Source of the DNA: an uncultured Bacilli bacterium
Lineage (GTDB): Bacteria > Bacillota_I > Bacilli_A > RF39 > UBA660
Direction: 5' to 3'
NCBI GenBank assembly: GCA_934097015.1
Contig: CAKONF010000046.1
Coordinates: 1-5,178, forward strand
Length of the DNA: 5,178 nucleotides
The notes beneath the pieces are model-generated. The model saw only the letters and a list, made by a program, of their open reading frames with translations, ran no database searches and had not been told where the DNA came from. The translations under genes and the position numbers were made by a program. Below are positions 1-5,178 of the stretch, in pieces; positions within the stretch are counted from its first letter, which is position 1; each line of letters starts with the position of its first letter.

Positions 1-11
1 TAAAAGAAAAA

Positions 12-39
12 TTGACTAATATTTATTATCTGATAAAAT
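12..39 (+). promoter_or_regulatory. Possible rightward promoter (weakly supported)
   Basis: A TTGACT box (12-17) is followed after 16 bp by TAAAAT (34-39). A TG dinucleotide at 31-32 makes an extended -10. Transcription would start near position 46 and run toward the hairpin at 75-103, antisense to the end of the ATPase gene. No open reading frame follows it, so it would make only a short RNA of about 60 nt. In DNA this AT-rich such matches occur by chance, so this is a candidate only. Confidence 0.3.
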
Positions 40-71
40 TAAATTAAGTGGTGCGGTTGAAATTACAATAT

Positions 72-103
72 AAAAAACTAAGTAGAGTGAATTTACTTAG
101 TTT
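72..103 (-). terminator. Rho-independent terminator of the ATPase gene
   Basis: Positions 75-84 and 94-103 form a perfect 10-bp inverted repeat (AAACTAAGTA / TACTTAGTTT) around a 9-nt loop. On the minus strand the hairpin ends in six T's (77-72), the expected U-tract. The stem contains part of the TAA stop codon (104-102), so the transcript would end almost exactly where translation stops. The stem has only two G-C pairs, so termination may be incomplete. The plus side is followed by T-rich sequence (101-110), so it could also act weakly in the other direction. Confidence 0.65.
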
Positions 104-1502
104 ATTTATTTAAAAAATCTAAATCAAATACTTCATAATCTGAATCTGTTTTTTGTTGTAGTTTTTTATAGTTGTCATTATTTTTTAAAACATCTTTATT
201 TTTTTCTGATATTTCTAGTGATTCTGATAAACCTTTAGTTGTTAAATCTGAATCATCTACATCAATTGCTTTAATTAATTCTTCAAATGTAGTATCACCA
301 TTAATTACTTTTGTTAAACCATCTTGAAGCATTGTAATAGTACCACTGCCGTATACTAAATCTCTTAAATCTTCTTTTTTCATGTTATTTGTTATTGCAT
401 CTCTTATTTCTTGATTTAATAATAATACTTCGTGTATAGCCATACGGCCTTTATAACCTTCATGACATTTATCACAGCCTTTTGCTTCATATATTTCATT
501 AATATCTAAATTTAAACTATTTTTAAATACTTTTTTTTCATATGGAGTAGTAGGTCTTGTACCTCTACAATAAGGACAAAGTCTTTTTGTTAATTTTTGA
601 CTTATTATACCTGTTAATGCAGTACCTAGTAAATATCTTTCAATATTCATATCTGTTAATCTCTCAATTGTATTTAAAGCACTATTAGTATGGATTGTAG
701 ATAAAACTAAATGTCCTGTGATAGAAGCACGTACAGCAATTCTAGCAGTTTCATCATCTCTTATTTCTCCTATCATTATAATGTCTGGGTCTTGACGTAA
801 GATACTACGTAAACTTGCTGCGAATGTTAAACCTATATCACTAATAACTTGAACTTGATTTACACCTGGAATATTCATTTCTATTGGGTCTTCAACTGTA
901 ATAATATTTCTGTCTACAGTGTTAAGTCTTTGTAGTATAGAATATACTGTTGTTGATTTACCACTACCAGTAGCACCTGTAACTAATATAATTCCGTTAG
1001 GTTCACTAATCATTTTCATTAATTTTTTTAAATTAGTTTCATTAAAACCTAATGTTTCAATACCTTGACTACTCATAGTATAATCTAAGATACGAATAAC
1101 AATATTTTCACCCATATTAGTTGGAAGAGAAGATACACGTAAGTCAACATCTTTATCTAATATTTTTTGCTTAATAGCACCATCTTGTGGAATTCTACTT
1201 TCAGTAATATTCATACCAGCAAGTATTTTTATACGAGTAATCATATTTTTCTTTACATAACCAGGAACAAGAGCATAATTTCTTAATTCACCATCTATAC
1301 GTATTCTAATAACGATTCCATCTTCTGTAGGATTAAAATGAATATCACTTGCTTTATTATTTATAGAATCTACTATAATATTATTTACTATATCTGTTAT
1401 TGCAACATTTTCATAATCATAAGATTTCATAAAGTTAGTAGGGTGAGTATTAGAATTTGTGTTTGTATTTAAAATATCACTATATATATTTTCATTATCC
1501 AT
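102..1502 (-). CDS. GspE/PilB/ComGA-family type II secretion / type IV pilus assembly ATPase
   Basis: Cytoplasmic hexameric AAA-like ATPase family that powers assembly of type IV pili, competence pseudopili or type II secretion pseudopili. In the 466-residue protein the N2 domain starts near residue 32 (ASDIHFNP at 51-58). It is followed by Walker A GATGSGKST (176-184, Lys182), the Asp box ITVEDPIE (201-208), Walker B IIMIGE (241-246) and the His box GHLVLSTIHT (His264, His271). A zinc tetracysteine follows: CPYC (309, 312) and CDKC (343, 346). All catalytic motifs look intact. The MshEN/N1 domain of full-length PilB/GspE is absent, as in ComGA, but the zinc motif is more like GspE/PilB. A hydrophilic tail of about 50 residues follows the usual end (after about 417). 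The start is the ATG at 1502, with AAGGAG (1515-1510) 7 nt upstream; a longer frame opens with TTG at 1556, inside the promoter. No pilin, PilC-like or peptidase genes are visible, so pilus, competence or secretion cannot be decided. Confidence 0.93.
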   Translation of the reverse strand: MDNENIYSDILNTNTNSNTHPTNFMKSYDYENVAITDIVNNIIVDSINNKASDIHFNPTEDGIVIRIRIDGELRNYALVPGYVKKNMITRIKILAGMNITESRIPQDGAIKQKILDKDVDLRVSSLPTNMGENIVIRILDYTMSSQGIETLGFNETNLKKLMKMISEPNGIILVTGATGSGKSTTVYSILQRLNTVDRNIITVEDPIEMNIPGVNQVQVISDIGLTFAASLRSILRQDPDIIMIGEIRDDETARIAVRASITGHLVLSTIHTNSALNTIERLTDMNIERYLLGTALTGIISQKLTKRLCPYCRGTRPTTPYEKKVFKNSLNLDINEIYEAKGCDKCHEGYKGRMAIHEVLLLNQEIRDAITNNMKKEDLRDLVYGSGTITMLQDGLTKVINGDTTFEELIKAIDVDDSDLTTKGLSESLEISEKNKDVLKNNDNYKKLQQKTDSDYEVFDLDFLNK

Positions 1503-1509
1503 AATACCA

Positions 1510-1515
1510 CTCCTT
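1510..1515 (-). promoter_or_regulatory. Ribosome binding site deciding the ATPase start
   Basis: On the minus strand AAGGAG (1515-1510) lies 7 nt before the ATG at 1502-1500. This is ideal spacing and fixes the start 18 codons inside the longest open frame. Confidence 0.85.
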
Positions 1516-1527
1516 ATTCTATAATTA

Positions 1528-1556
1528 ATTATAAAATATAATTTAATTAATATCAA
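1528..1556 (-). promoter_or_regulatory. Sigma-A-type promoter of the ATPase gene
   Basis: On the minus strand TTGATA (1556-1551) and a perfect TATAAT (1533-1528) are separated by 17 bp. The transcript should start near 1521, giving a leader of about 19 nt that carries the AAGGAG site. The match is near consensus, correctly placed, and agrees with the chosen start codon. Confidence 0.75.
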
Positions 1557-1565
1557 TAATTTTTC

Positions 1566-1594
1566 TTGAAAAAATATAAAAAGTATTTTATAAT
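1566..1594 (+). promoter_or_regulatory. Sigma-A-type promoter of the T-box / HD hydrolase / valS operon
   Basis: TTGAAA (1566-1571) and a perfect TATAAT (1589-1594) are separated by 17 bp. The predicted transcription start near 1601 falls two or three bases before the first paired base of T-box Stem I (1603), which strongly supports the assignment. Its -35 box is 9 bp from the -35 box of the divergent promoter. Confidence 0.85.
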
Positions 1595-1600
1595 ATAGAA

Positions 1601-1813
1601 AATGTTATGAAGTTGAGGAGTATATTATATACTTTTTAAAGAGAGTTAGTGGTTGGTGTGAACTAATAAAAGTTATAATAGAAGGTAGCAATGGAACAGA
1701 ATATTTGAAATTAGTAGAATATTACGTTAACTGCGTTAAAGTTTTGAGATGTAATTTATTACATGAATTAAGGTGGTAGCACGGTATTTCGTCCTTAGAA
1801 ATATCGTGTTTTT
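1601..1813 (+). ncRNA. T-box riboswitch (tRNA-Val responsive leader)
   Basis: A 5' leader element that senses tRNA charging by binding uncharged tRNA. Stem I begins with TGTT/AACA (1603-1606/1695-1698), a K-turn-like ATGA/GG region, and helix GTTG/CAAT (1612-1615/1689-1692). The specifier loop has the loop-E pair AGTA (1619-1622) and GAA (1681-1683), followed by codon GTA (1685-1687) for Val. Above it lies a perfect 7-bp helix (1623-1629/1674-1680), then CTTTT/AAAAG, the AGAGAG bulge (1640-1645) and the distal loop with GGTG (1655-1658). A hairpin at 1749-1764 precedes the T-box sequence AAGGTGGTAGCACGG (1770-1784). The antiterminator pairs TAAGG (1769-1773) with CCTTA (1793-1797) and ACG (1781-1783) with CGT (1790-1792), leaving a 7-nt bulge starting TGGT. 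TGGT should pair with ACCA, consistent with the A discriminator of tRNA-Val. The downstream valS gene agrees. Confidence 0.95.
1779..1813 (+). terminator. T-box leader terminator (attenuator)
   Basis: Positions 1779-1790 pair with 1798-1809 in a 12-bp stem with two G-U pairs and a 7-nt loop (GTCCTTA), followed by five T's (1809-1813). It shares 1781-1783 and 1790 with the antiterminator, and its loop holds the antiterminator's 3' strand, so the two folds exclude each other. Charged tRNA-Val should leave this terminator formed and stop transcription before the HD gene. Confidence 0.92.
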
Positions 1814-1835
1814 ATATTGGAAAGGGTTGTAAGAA

Positions 1836-2573
1836 GTGAATATAAAATCTTTAATAAATTTTGATGATTACGTATACAAATTTAATATAAAGGATAAACA
1901 AATAAAATTTAAGTATGAACATTCTTTAAGAGTTATGAAGATTGCAAATAAAATAGCAATAAAATCTAAGTTTAATAAAGTGGATTGTCATATATGCAAA
2001 ATTGCTGGATTATTGCATGATTATGGTAGATTTAGTCAATGGAAAAATTATCAAACATACAGTGATATAAATTCTATTGATCATGGTGATTTAGGAGTAA
2101 AATTATTATTTGATGATAATGAAATTATAAATTTTGAAACTGATAAAACTTTGTATGATGAAATATATGATGCAATAAAATATCATAATAAAGCTTATAT
2201 AGATGATAATTTAAGCGATCATAACAAAAGAATTTGTAGAGTAATTAGAGATGCAGATAAGTTAGATATATTTTATTTATTTTCTATTGATAAGAATTTA
2301 ATATTAGAATGTGATGATAAAATTACTGACGAAATAAAAAAACAATTTTATAATCATGAAGTAATTAGTTATAAAAATGTTAGAAATTTAAATGATAAAG
2401 TTTTATTGTATTTAGCTTTTGTATTTGATTTAAATTATGCTTATTCTTTTAAGCATTTAAAGAAAAACAAATTAATAGAAAAAATATATAAAGATATAGA
2501 ACATAAAGATATTTTTAAAGAATATTTTGATTATATAAAAAAATATATAGATGAGAGGAATGAGATAAAATGA
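1836..2573 (+). CDS. HD-domain metal-dependent phosphohydrolase, substrate unknown
   Basis: The 245-residue soluble protein has the HD superfamily layout: His29 (KYEHSLRV), the His61-Asp62 dyad in GLLHDYGRF, His83 (IDHGDLG), His117 (KYHNK) and Asp141 in RDADKLD. These are the expected metal ligands of an HD phosphohydrolase, and all appear intact. The core spans about residues 25-145. The C-terminal 100 residues are Lys/Tyr-rich with no domain I recognise. It resembles small stand-alone HD proteins common in low-GC Gram-positives. HD enzymes hydrolyse phosphoesters, often of nucleotides or alarmones, but nothing here identifies the substrate. The start is GTG at 1836, with the purine-rich GGAAAGGG (1819-1826) 9 nt upstream; no ATG start was evident before the HD core. 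It is the first gene after the T-box, and its TGA overlaps the valS ATG (ATGA), so it should be induced with valS by uncharged tRNA-Val. Confidence 0.88.
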   Translation: MNIKSLINFDDYVYKFNIKDKQIKFKYEHSLRVMKIANKIAIKSKFNKVDCHICKIAGLLHDYGRFSQWKNYQTYSDINSIDHGDLGVKLLFDDNEIINFETDKTLYDEIYDAIKYHNKAYIDDNLSDHNKRICRVIRDADKLDIFYLFSIDKNLILECDDKITDEIKKQFYNHEVISYKNVRNLNDKVLLYLAFVFDLNYAYSFKHLKKNKLIEKIYKDIEHKDIFKEYFDYIKKYIDERNEIK

Positions 2574-2575
2574 TG
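2554..2575 (+). promoter_or_regulatory. valS ribosome binding site and ATGA coupling junction
   Basis: AGAGGA (2554-2559) lies inside the end of the HD gene, 10 nt before ATG 2570. The valS ATG shares bases with the HD stop TGA (2571-2573), and a second ATG follows at once (2573-2575). This 4-base overlap is typical of translational coupling, so ribosomes finishing the HD protein can restart on valS. Confidence 0.75.
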
Positions 2576-5095
2576 GATAAAAAATATAACCATGAAAAAG
2601 TTGAATGTGGTAAATACGATTATTGGATGGAAAAAGGATATTTTAAGAGCGGTGATAAAAATAAAAAACCATTTTGTATAGTTTTACCTCCACCTAACGT
2701 TACAGGTGTATTACATTTGGGACATGCGCTTGATGTAGCTCTTCAAGATGCAATCATAAGATATAAAAGAATGGAAGGTTATGATACTTTATGGCTACCT
2801 GGAATGGATCATGCTGCCATTGCAACTGAAGCTAAAGTTGTTAAAAGACTTAAAGATAATGGAAAAGATAAATATAAAATTGGTAGAGATGAATTCTTGG
2901 ATGAATGTTGGAAATGGACTAAAGAACATGCTGATTATATAAGAAAACAATGGGCTAAACTAGGTGTATCACTTGATTATTCTAAAGAAAGATTTACTTT
3001 AGATAAAGGTATGGAAGATGCTATAAAAAAAGTTTTTGTAGATTACTACAATAAAGGACTTATTTACCGTGGAGAAAAATTAATAAATTGGGATCCAGTT
3101 GCAAAAACAGCTTTATCTAATGAAGAAATTGTATATAGTGAAGAAAAAAGTGCTTATTACCATTTGAAATATAAGTTAGAAGATAGCGATGATTTTATAG
3201 TTGTTGCAACAACACGTCCAGAAACTTTATTTGGTGATACAGCAGTTGCTGTTAACGAAAATGATCCTAGATATAAAAATTATATTGGTAAAAATGTTAT
3301 ATTACCAATACTTAATAAACCAATTCCAGTTATTGCAGACGAACATGCTGATATGACTAAAGGTACAGGAGCTGTAAAAATAACTCCTGCAAGTGATCCT
3401 AATGACTTTGAAGTTGGAAATAGACATAATTTAGAAAGAATTATTATAATGAATGATGATGCTACTTTAAATCAAAATTGTGGCAAATATCAAGGATTAA
3501 CTAGAGAAGAATCACGTGAAAAAGTTGTCGAAGAATTAAAAAATACTGGCATACTTTTAAAGATTGAACCTATAGTTCATGAAGTAGGACATAGCGAAAG
3601 AACTAATGCTATAATCGAACCTATGATAAAAAAACAATGGTTTGTTAAAATGAGACCTTTAGCAGATAAAGTTTTAGAAAATCAAAAAGATACAAAGACT
3701 AAAGTACATTTTGTACCTGCAAGTTTTGAAAAAACTATGAATCATTGGATGGAAATAACATATGATTGGTGTATTTCGAGACAATTATGGTGGGGACACA
3801 GAATTCCTGCTTGGTATAAGGGTGATGAGGTTTATGTTGGAATGGATGTACCTAAGGGTGATGGTTGGATACAAGATGAAGATGTTCTTGATACTTGGTT
3901 CTCTAGTGCATTATGGCCTTTTGCAACTTTAGGTTGGCCTAATGATAATGAATTAGTTGATAGATATTATCCTAATAATGTTTTAGTTACTGGATATGAT
4001 ATTATTCCTTTTTGGGTTAATAGAATGACATTTCAAGGTGAAGAGTTAATAGGTAAAAGACCATTTAATGATTGTTTAATACATGGATTAATACGTGATA
4101 AAGAAGGAAGAAAATTTTCAAAAAGTTTAGGAAATGGAATAGACCCATTTGATATGATAAAACTTTATGGAGCAGATGCATTAAGATATTATTTAGCAAC
4201 AGATGTAGCACCAGGTACAGATATGAGATTTGATGAAGAAAAATTAAAATCTACATGGAATTATATTAATAAAATATGGAATGCATCTAGATTTGTTTTA
4301 TCAAACATAGAAGATTTAAAATCTATAAATTTAGAAAATTTAGAACCTGTTGATAAATGGATATTAACTAAGTTTGAAAATACGTTAAGTACTGTAAAGA
4401 AATTTATGGATAAATATCAATTTAATAATGCAGCAAGTGCTATATATGAATTTTCATGGAATTATTTTTGTGATTATTATATAGAAATGGCTAAATATAC
4501 TATAGATAATGAAGCAACAAAGAGTGTATTATGTTATGTATTAACTAACATTCTTAAAATGCTACATCCATTTATGCCATATTTTACAGAAGAAATATAT
4601 GGTATGCTTCCTGTAAAAGATGCTGAATCTATTATGATTTCTAGCTATCCAAAATATAATAAAAAATACGTATTTGAACGTGAAGAACAAGTTGTAGATG
4701 ATGAAATAGAATTTATTAAGAATTTTAGAAATATAAAAGCAGAAAATAATATTACTAAGGACATGAAAGTGATGTTTGATACAACTGATAATAATGATTT
4801 AATTGTTAAGATGTTAAAACTTGATAGTAATTTAGTAGATAGACCTCTAGGAATTAAATCTTATAAAGTATTTTCTAAAAAAATAAAGGCAACTATTTTC
4901 TTTGAAAAACAAGAAACTGAAGCTGATAAATTATTAAAAGAAGGACAAATTAAAATATTAAAATCTTCAATTGAAAGAAGAGAAAAATTGTTATCTAACG
5001 AAAATTATGTTAATAAAGCTCCAAAAAATATAGTAGAGTTAGATAGAAAAAAACTTGAAGAAGAAAAGAAAAAATTAGAAGAACTACTAAAATAA
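2570..5095 (+). CDS. valS: Valyl-tRNA synthetase (ValRS)
   Basis: Cytoplasmic class Ia synthetase that attaches valine to tRNA-Val and edits mischarged threonine. The protein has 841 residues, slightly shorter than the roughly 880 of B. subtilis ValRS. The signature PPPNVTGVLHLGH is at 40-52 (HIGH motif as HLGH, 49-52), then GMDHAAIATE (78-87). The CP1 editing domain has TTRPET (214-219) and GTGAVKITPASDPNDFEVG (265-283). DWCISRQLWWGHRIPAWY (399-416) and DVLDTWFSSALWP (438-450) return to the catalytic core. The KMSKS loop reads KFSKS (515-519). The anticodon-binding domain follows (HPFMPYFTEEIY, 666-677), and the protein ends in a Lys/Glu-rich coiled-coil arm from about 780 that looks complete. 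The start ATG at 2570 overlaps the HD stop; AGAGGA (2554-2559) lies 10 nt upstream. ATG 2573 is a possible alternative. The T-box controls expression. Confidence 0.97.
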   Translation: MMDKKYNHEKVECGKYDYWMEKGYFKSGDKNKKPFCIVLPPPNVTGVLHLGHALDVALQDAIIRYKRMEGYDTLWLPGMDHAAIATEAKVVKRLKDNGKDKYKIGRDEFLDECWKWTKEHADYIRKQWAKLGVSLDYSKERFTLDKGMEDAIKKVFVDYYNKGLIYRGEKLINWDPVAKTALSNEEIVYSEEKSAYYHLKYKLEDSDDFIVVATTRPETLFGDTAVAVNENDPRYKNYIGKNVILPILNKPIPVIADEHADMTKGTGAVKITPASDPNDFEVGNRHNLERIIIMNDDATLNQNCGKYQGLTREESREKVVEELKNTGILLKIEPIVHEVGHSERTNAIIEPMIKKQWFVKMRPLADKVLENQKDTKTKVHFVPASFEKTMNHWMEITYDWCISRQLWWGHRIPAWYKGDEVYVGMDVPKGDGWIQDEDVLDTWFSSALWPFATLGWPNDNELVDRYYPNNVLVTGYDIIPFWVNRMTFQGEELIGKRPFNDCLIHGLIRDKEGRKFSKSLGNGIDPFDMIKLYGADALRYYLATDVAPGTDMRFDEEKLKSTWNYINKIWNASRFVLSNIEDLKSINLENLEPVDKWILTKFENTLSTVKKFMDKYQFNNAASAIYEFSWNYFCDYYIEMAKYTIDNEATKSVLCYVLTNILKMLHPFMPYFTEEIYGMLPVKDAESIMISSYPKYNKKYVFEREEQVVDDEIEFIKNFRNIKAENNITKDMKVMFDTTDNNDLIVKMLKLDSNLVDRPLGIKSYKVFSKKIKATIFFEKQETEADKLLKEGQIKILKSSIERREKLLSNENYVNKAPKNIVELDRKKLEEEKKKLEELLK

Positions 5096-5116
5096 TTAAA
5101 ATTGAACTTGTAAGAT

Positions 5117-5151
5117 AAATGTAGACACAAAAAAACGGTCTACATTTTTTT
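5117..5151 (+). terminator. Rho-independent terminator after valS
   Basis: AAATGTAGAC (5117-5126) and GTCTACATTT (5138-5147) form a perfect 10-bp stem with an 11-nt A-rich loop. A run of seven T's follows (5145-5151), partly shared with the stem. It lies 22 bp past the valS stop and should end the operon. Confidence 0.92.
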
Positions 5152-5170
5152 GTTATAATAAAATTGGAGG
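5151..5170 (+). promoter_or_regulatory. Extended -10 promoter and ribosome binding site of a probable next gene
   Basis: TGTTATAAT (5151-5159) is a perfect extended -10 (TGnTATAAT), beginning at the last T of the valS terminator. No good -35 is seen 17 bp upstream, because that spot is in the terminator loop. GGAGG (5166-5170) follows, and the window ends in AT 7 nt later, so an ATG at 5177 is likely if the next base is G. The predicted transcript start (about 5166) would almost touch the GGAGG, so the promoter is less certain than the binding site. Confidence 0.45.
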
Positions 5171-5178
5171 AAGAATAT

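Noticed and set aside
1..47. Short plus-strand open frames touching the left edge, ending at TAA 17-19 or TAA 45-47, as the tail of a gene from the left
   Set aside because: Only 5 and 14 codons are visible, with no recognisable motif, so they cannot be told from chance in AT-rich DNA.
40..62. Remnant of a second T-box (GTGGTGCGG resembles GGTGGNACCGCG)
   Set aside because: The match is partial, no Stem I or antiterminator partner is present, and the downstream hairpin does not share sequence with it.
1684..1686. GGU (Gly) as the T-box specifier
   Set aside because: GUA one base on fits the downstream valS and the UGGU bulge, which expects an A discriminator as in tRNA-Val rather than the U of tRNA-Gly.
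2571..2573. TGA read as Trp (Mycoplasma-type code), which would extend the HD protein into valS
   Set aside because: All Trp codons in valS and the HD gene are TGG with no in-frame TGA, and the ATGA overlap is a normal stop/start junction.
1..5178. CRISPR arrays, insertion sequences, tRNA or rRNA genes, and long direct repeats
   Set aside because: Scanned by eye on both strands. Only low-complexity A/T runs and the described hairpins were found; no spaced repeats, transposase motifs or tRNA cloverleaf.

Overview
The window comes from a very AT-rich, low-GC Gram-positive-type bacterium (Bacillota/Bacilli, possibly one of the gut lineages near the Mollicutes). Three things point there: strong A/T codon bias with Lys/Asn/Ile-rich proteins, AGGAGG-like ribosome binding sites, and a complete T-box leader. 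The standard bacterial code fits. TGA ends the HD-domain gene, and every Trp in the valyl-tRNA synthetase (about 20) is read from TGG, with no in-frame TGA, so a Mycoplasma-type code is unlikely. The species cannot be named from this sequence alone.

Layout, left to right. Positions 1-101 hold no convincing gene. They contain a promoter-like sequence on + and a hairpin terminator that overlaps the stop codon of the first gene. Positions 102-1502 on the minus strand encode a GspE/PilB/ComGA-type assembly ATPase, with its own promoter and apparently its own terminator, so it looks like a single-gene transcription unit. Positions 1503-1835 are a divergent control region with two near-consensus promoters whose -35 boxes lie 9 bp apart. 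The rightward promoter starts a T-box riboswitch (about 1601-1813) whose specifier codon reads GUA (Val). Next come an HD-domain metal-dependent phosphohydrolase (1836-2573) and valS (2570-5095), which overlap by ATGA. A strong terminator (5117-5151) closes the operon. The last bases carry an extended -10 box and a GGAGG site placed so that another + gene probably starts at the window edge.

How the genes work together. When uncharged tRNA-Val accumulates, it should pair through its anticodon with GUA and through its NCCA end with the UGGU bulge. That stabilises the antiterminator and turns on both the HD hydrolase and ValRS. ValRS then recharges tRNA-Val and closes the loop. The hydrolase's substrate is unknown, and its place as first gene of a valine-starvation operon is the most interesting functional link here. 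The ATPase gene is divergent and shows no sequence-visible functional tie to the valS operon. I found no CRISPR array, insertion sequence, tRNA or rRNA gene.
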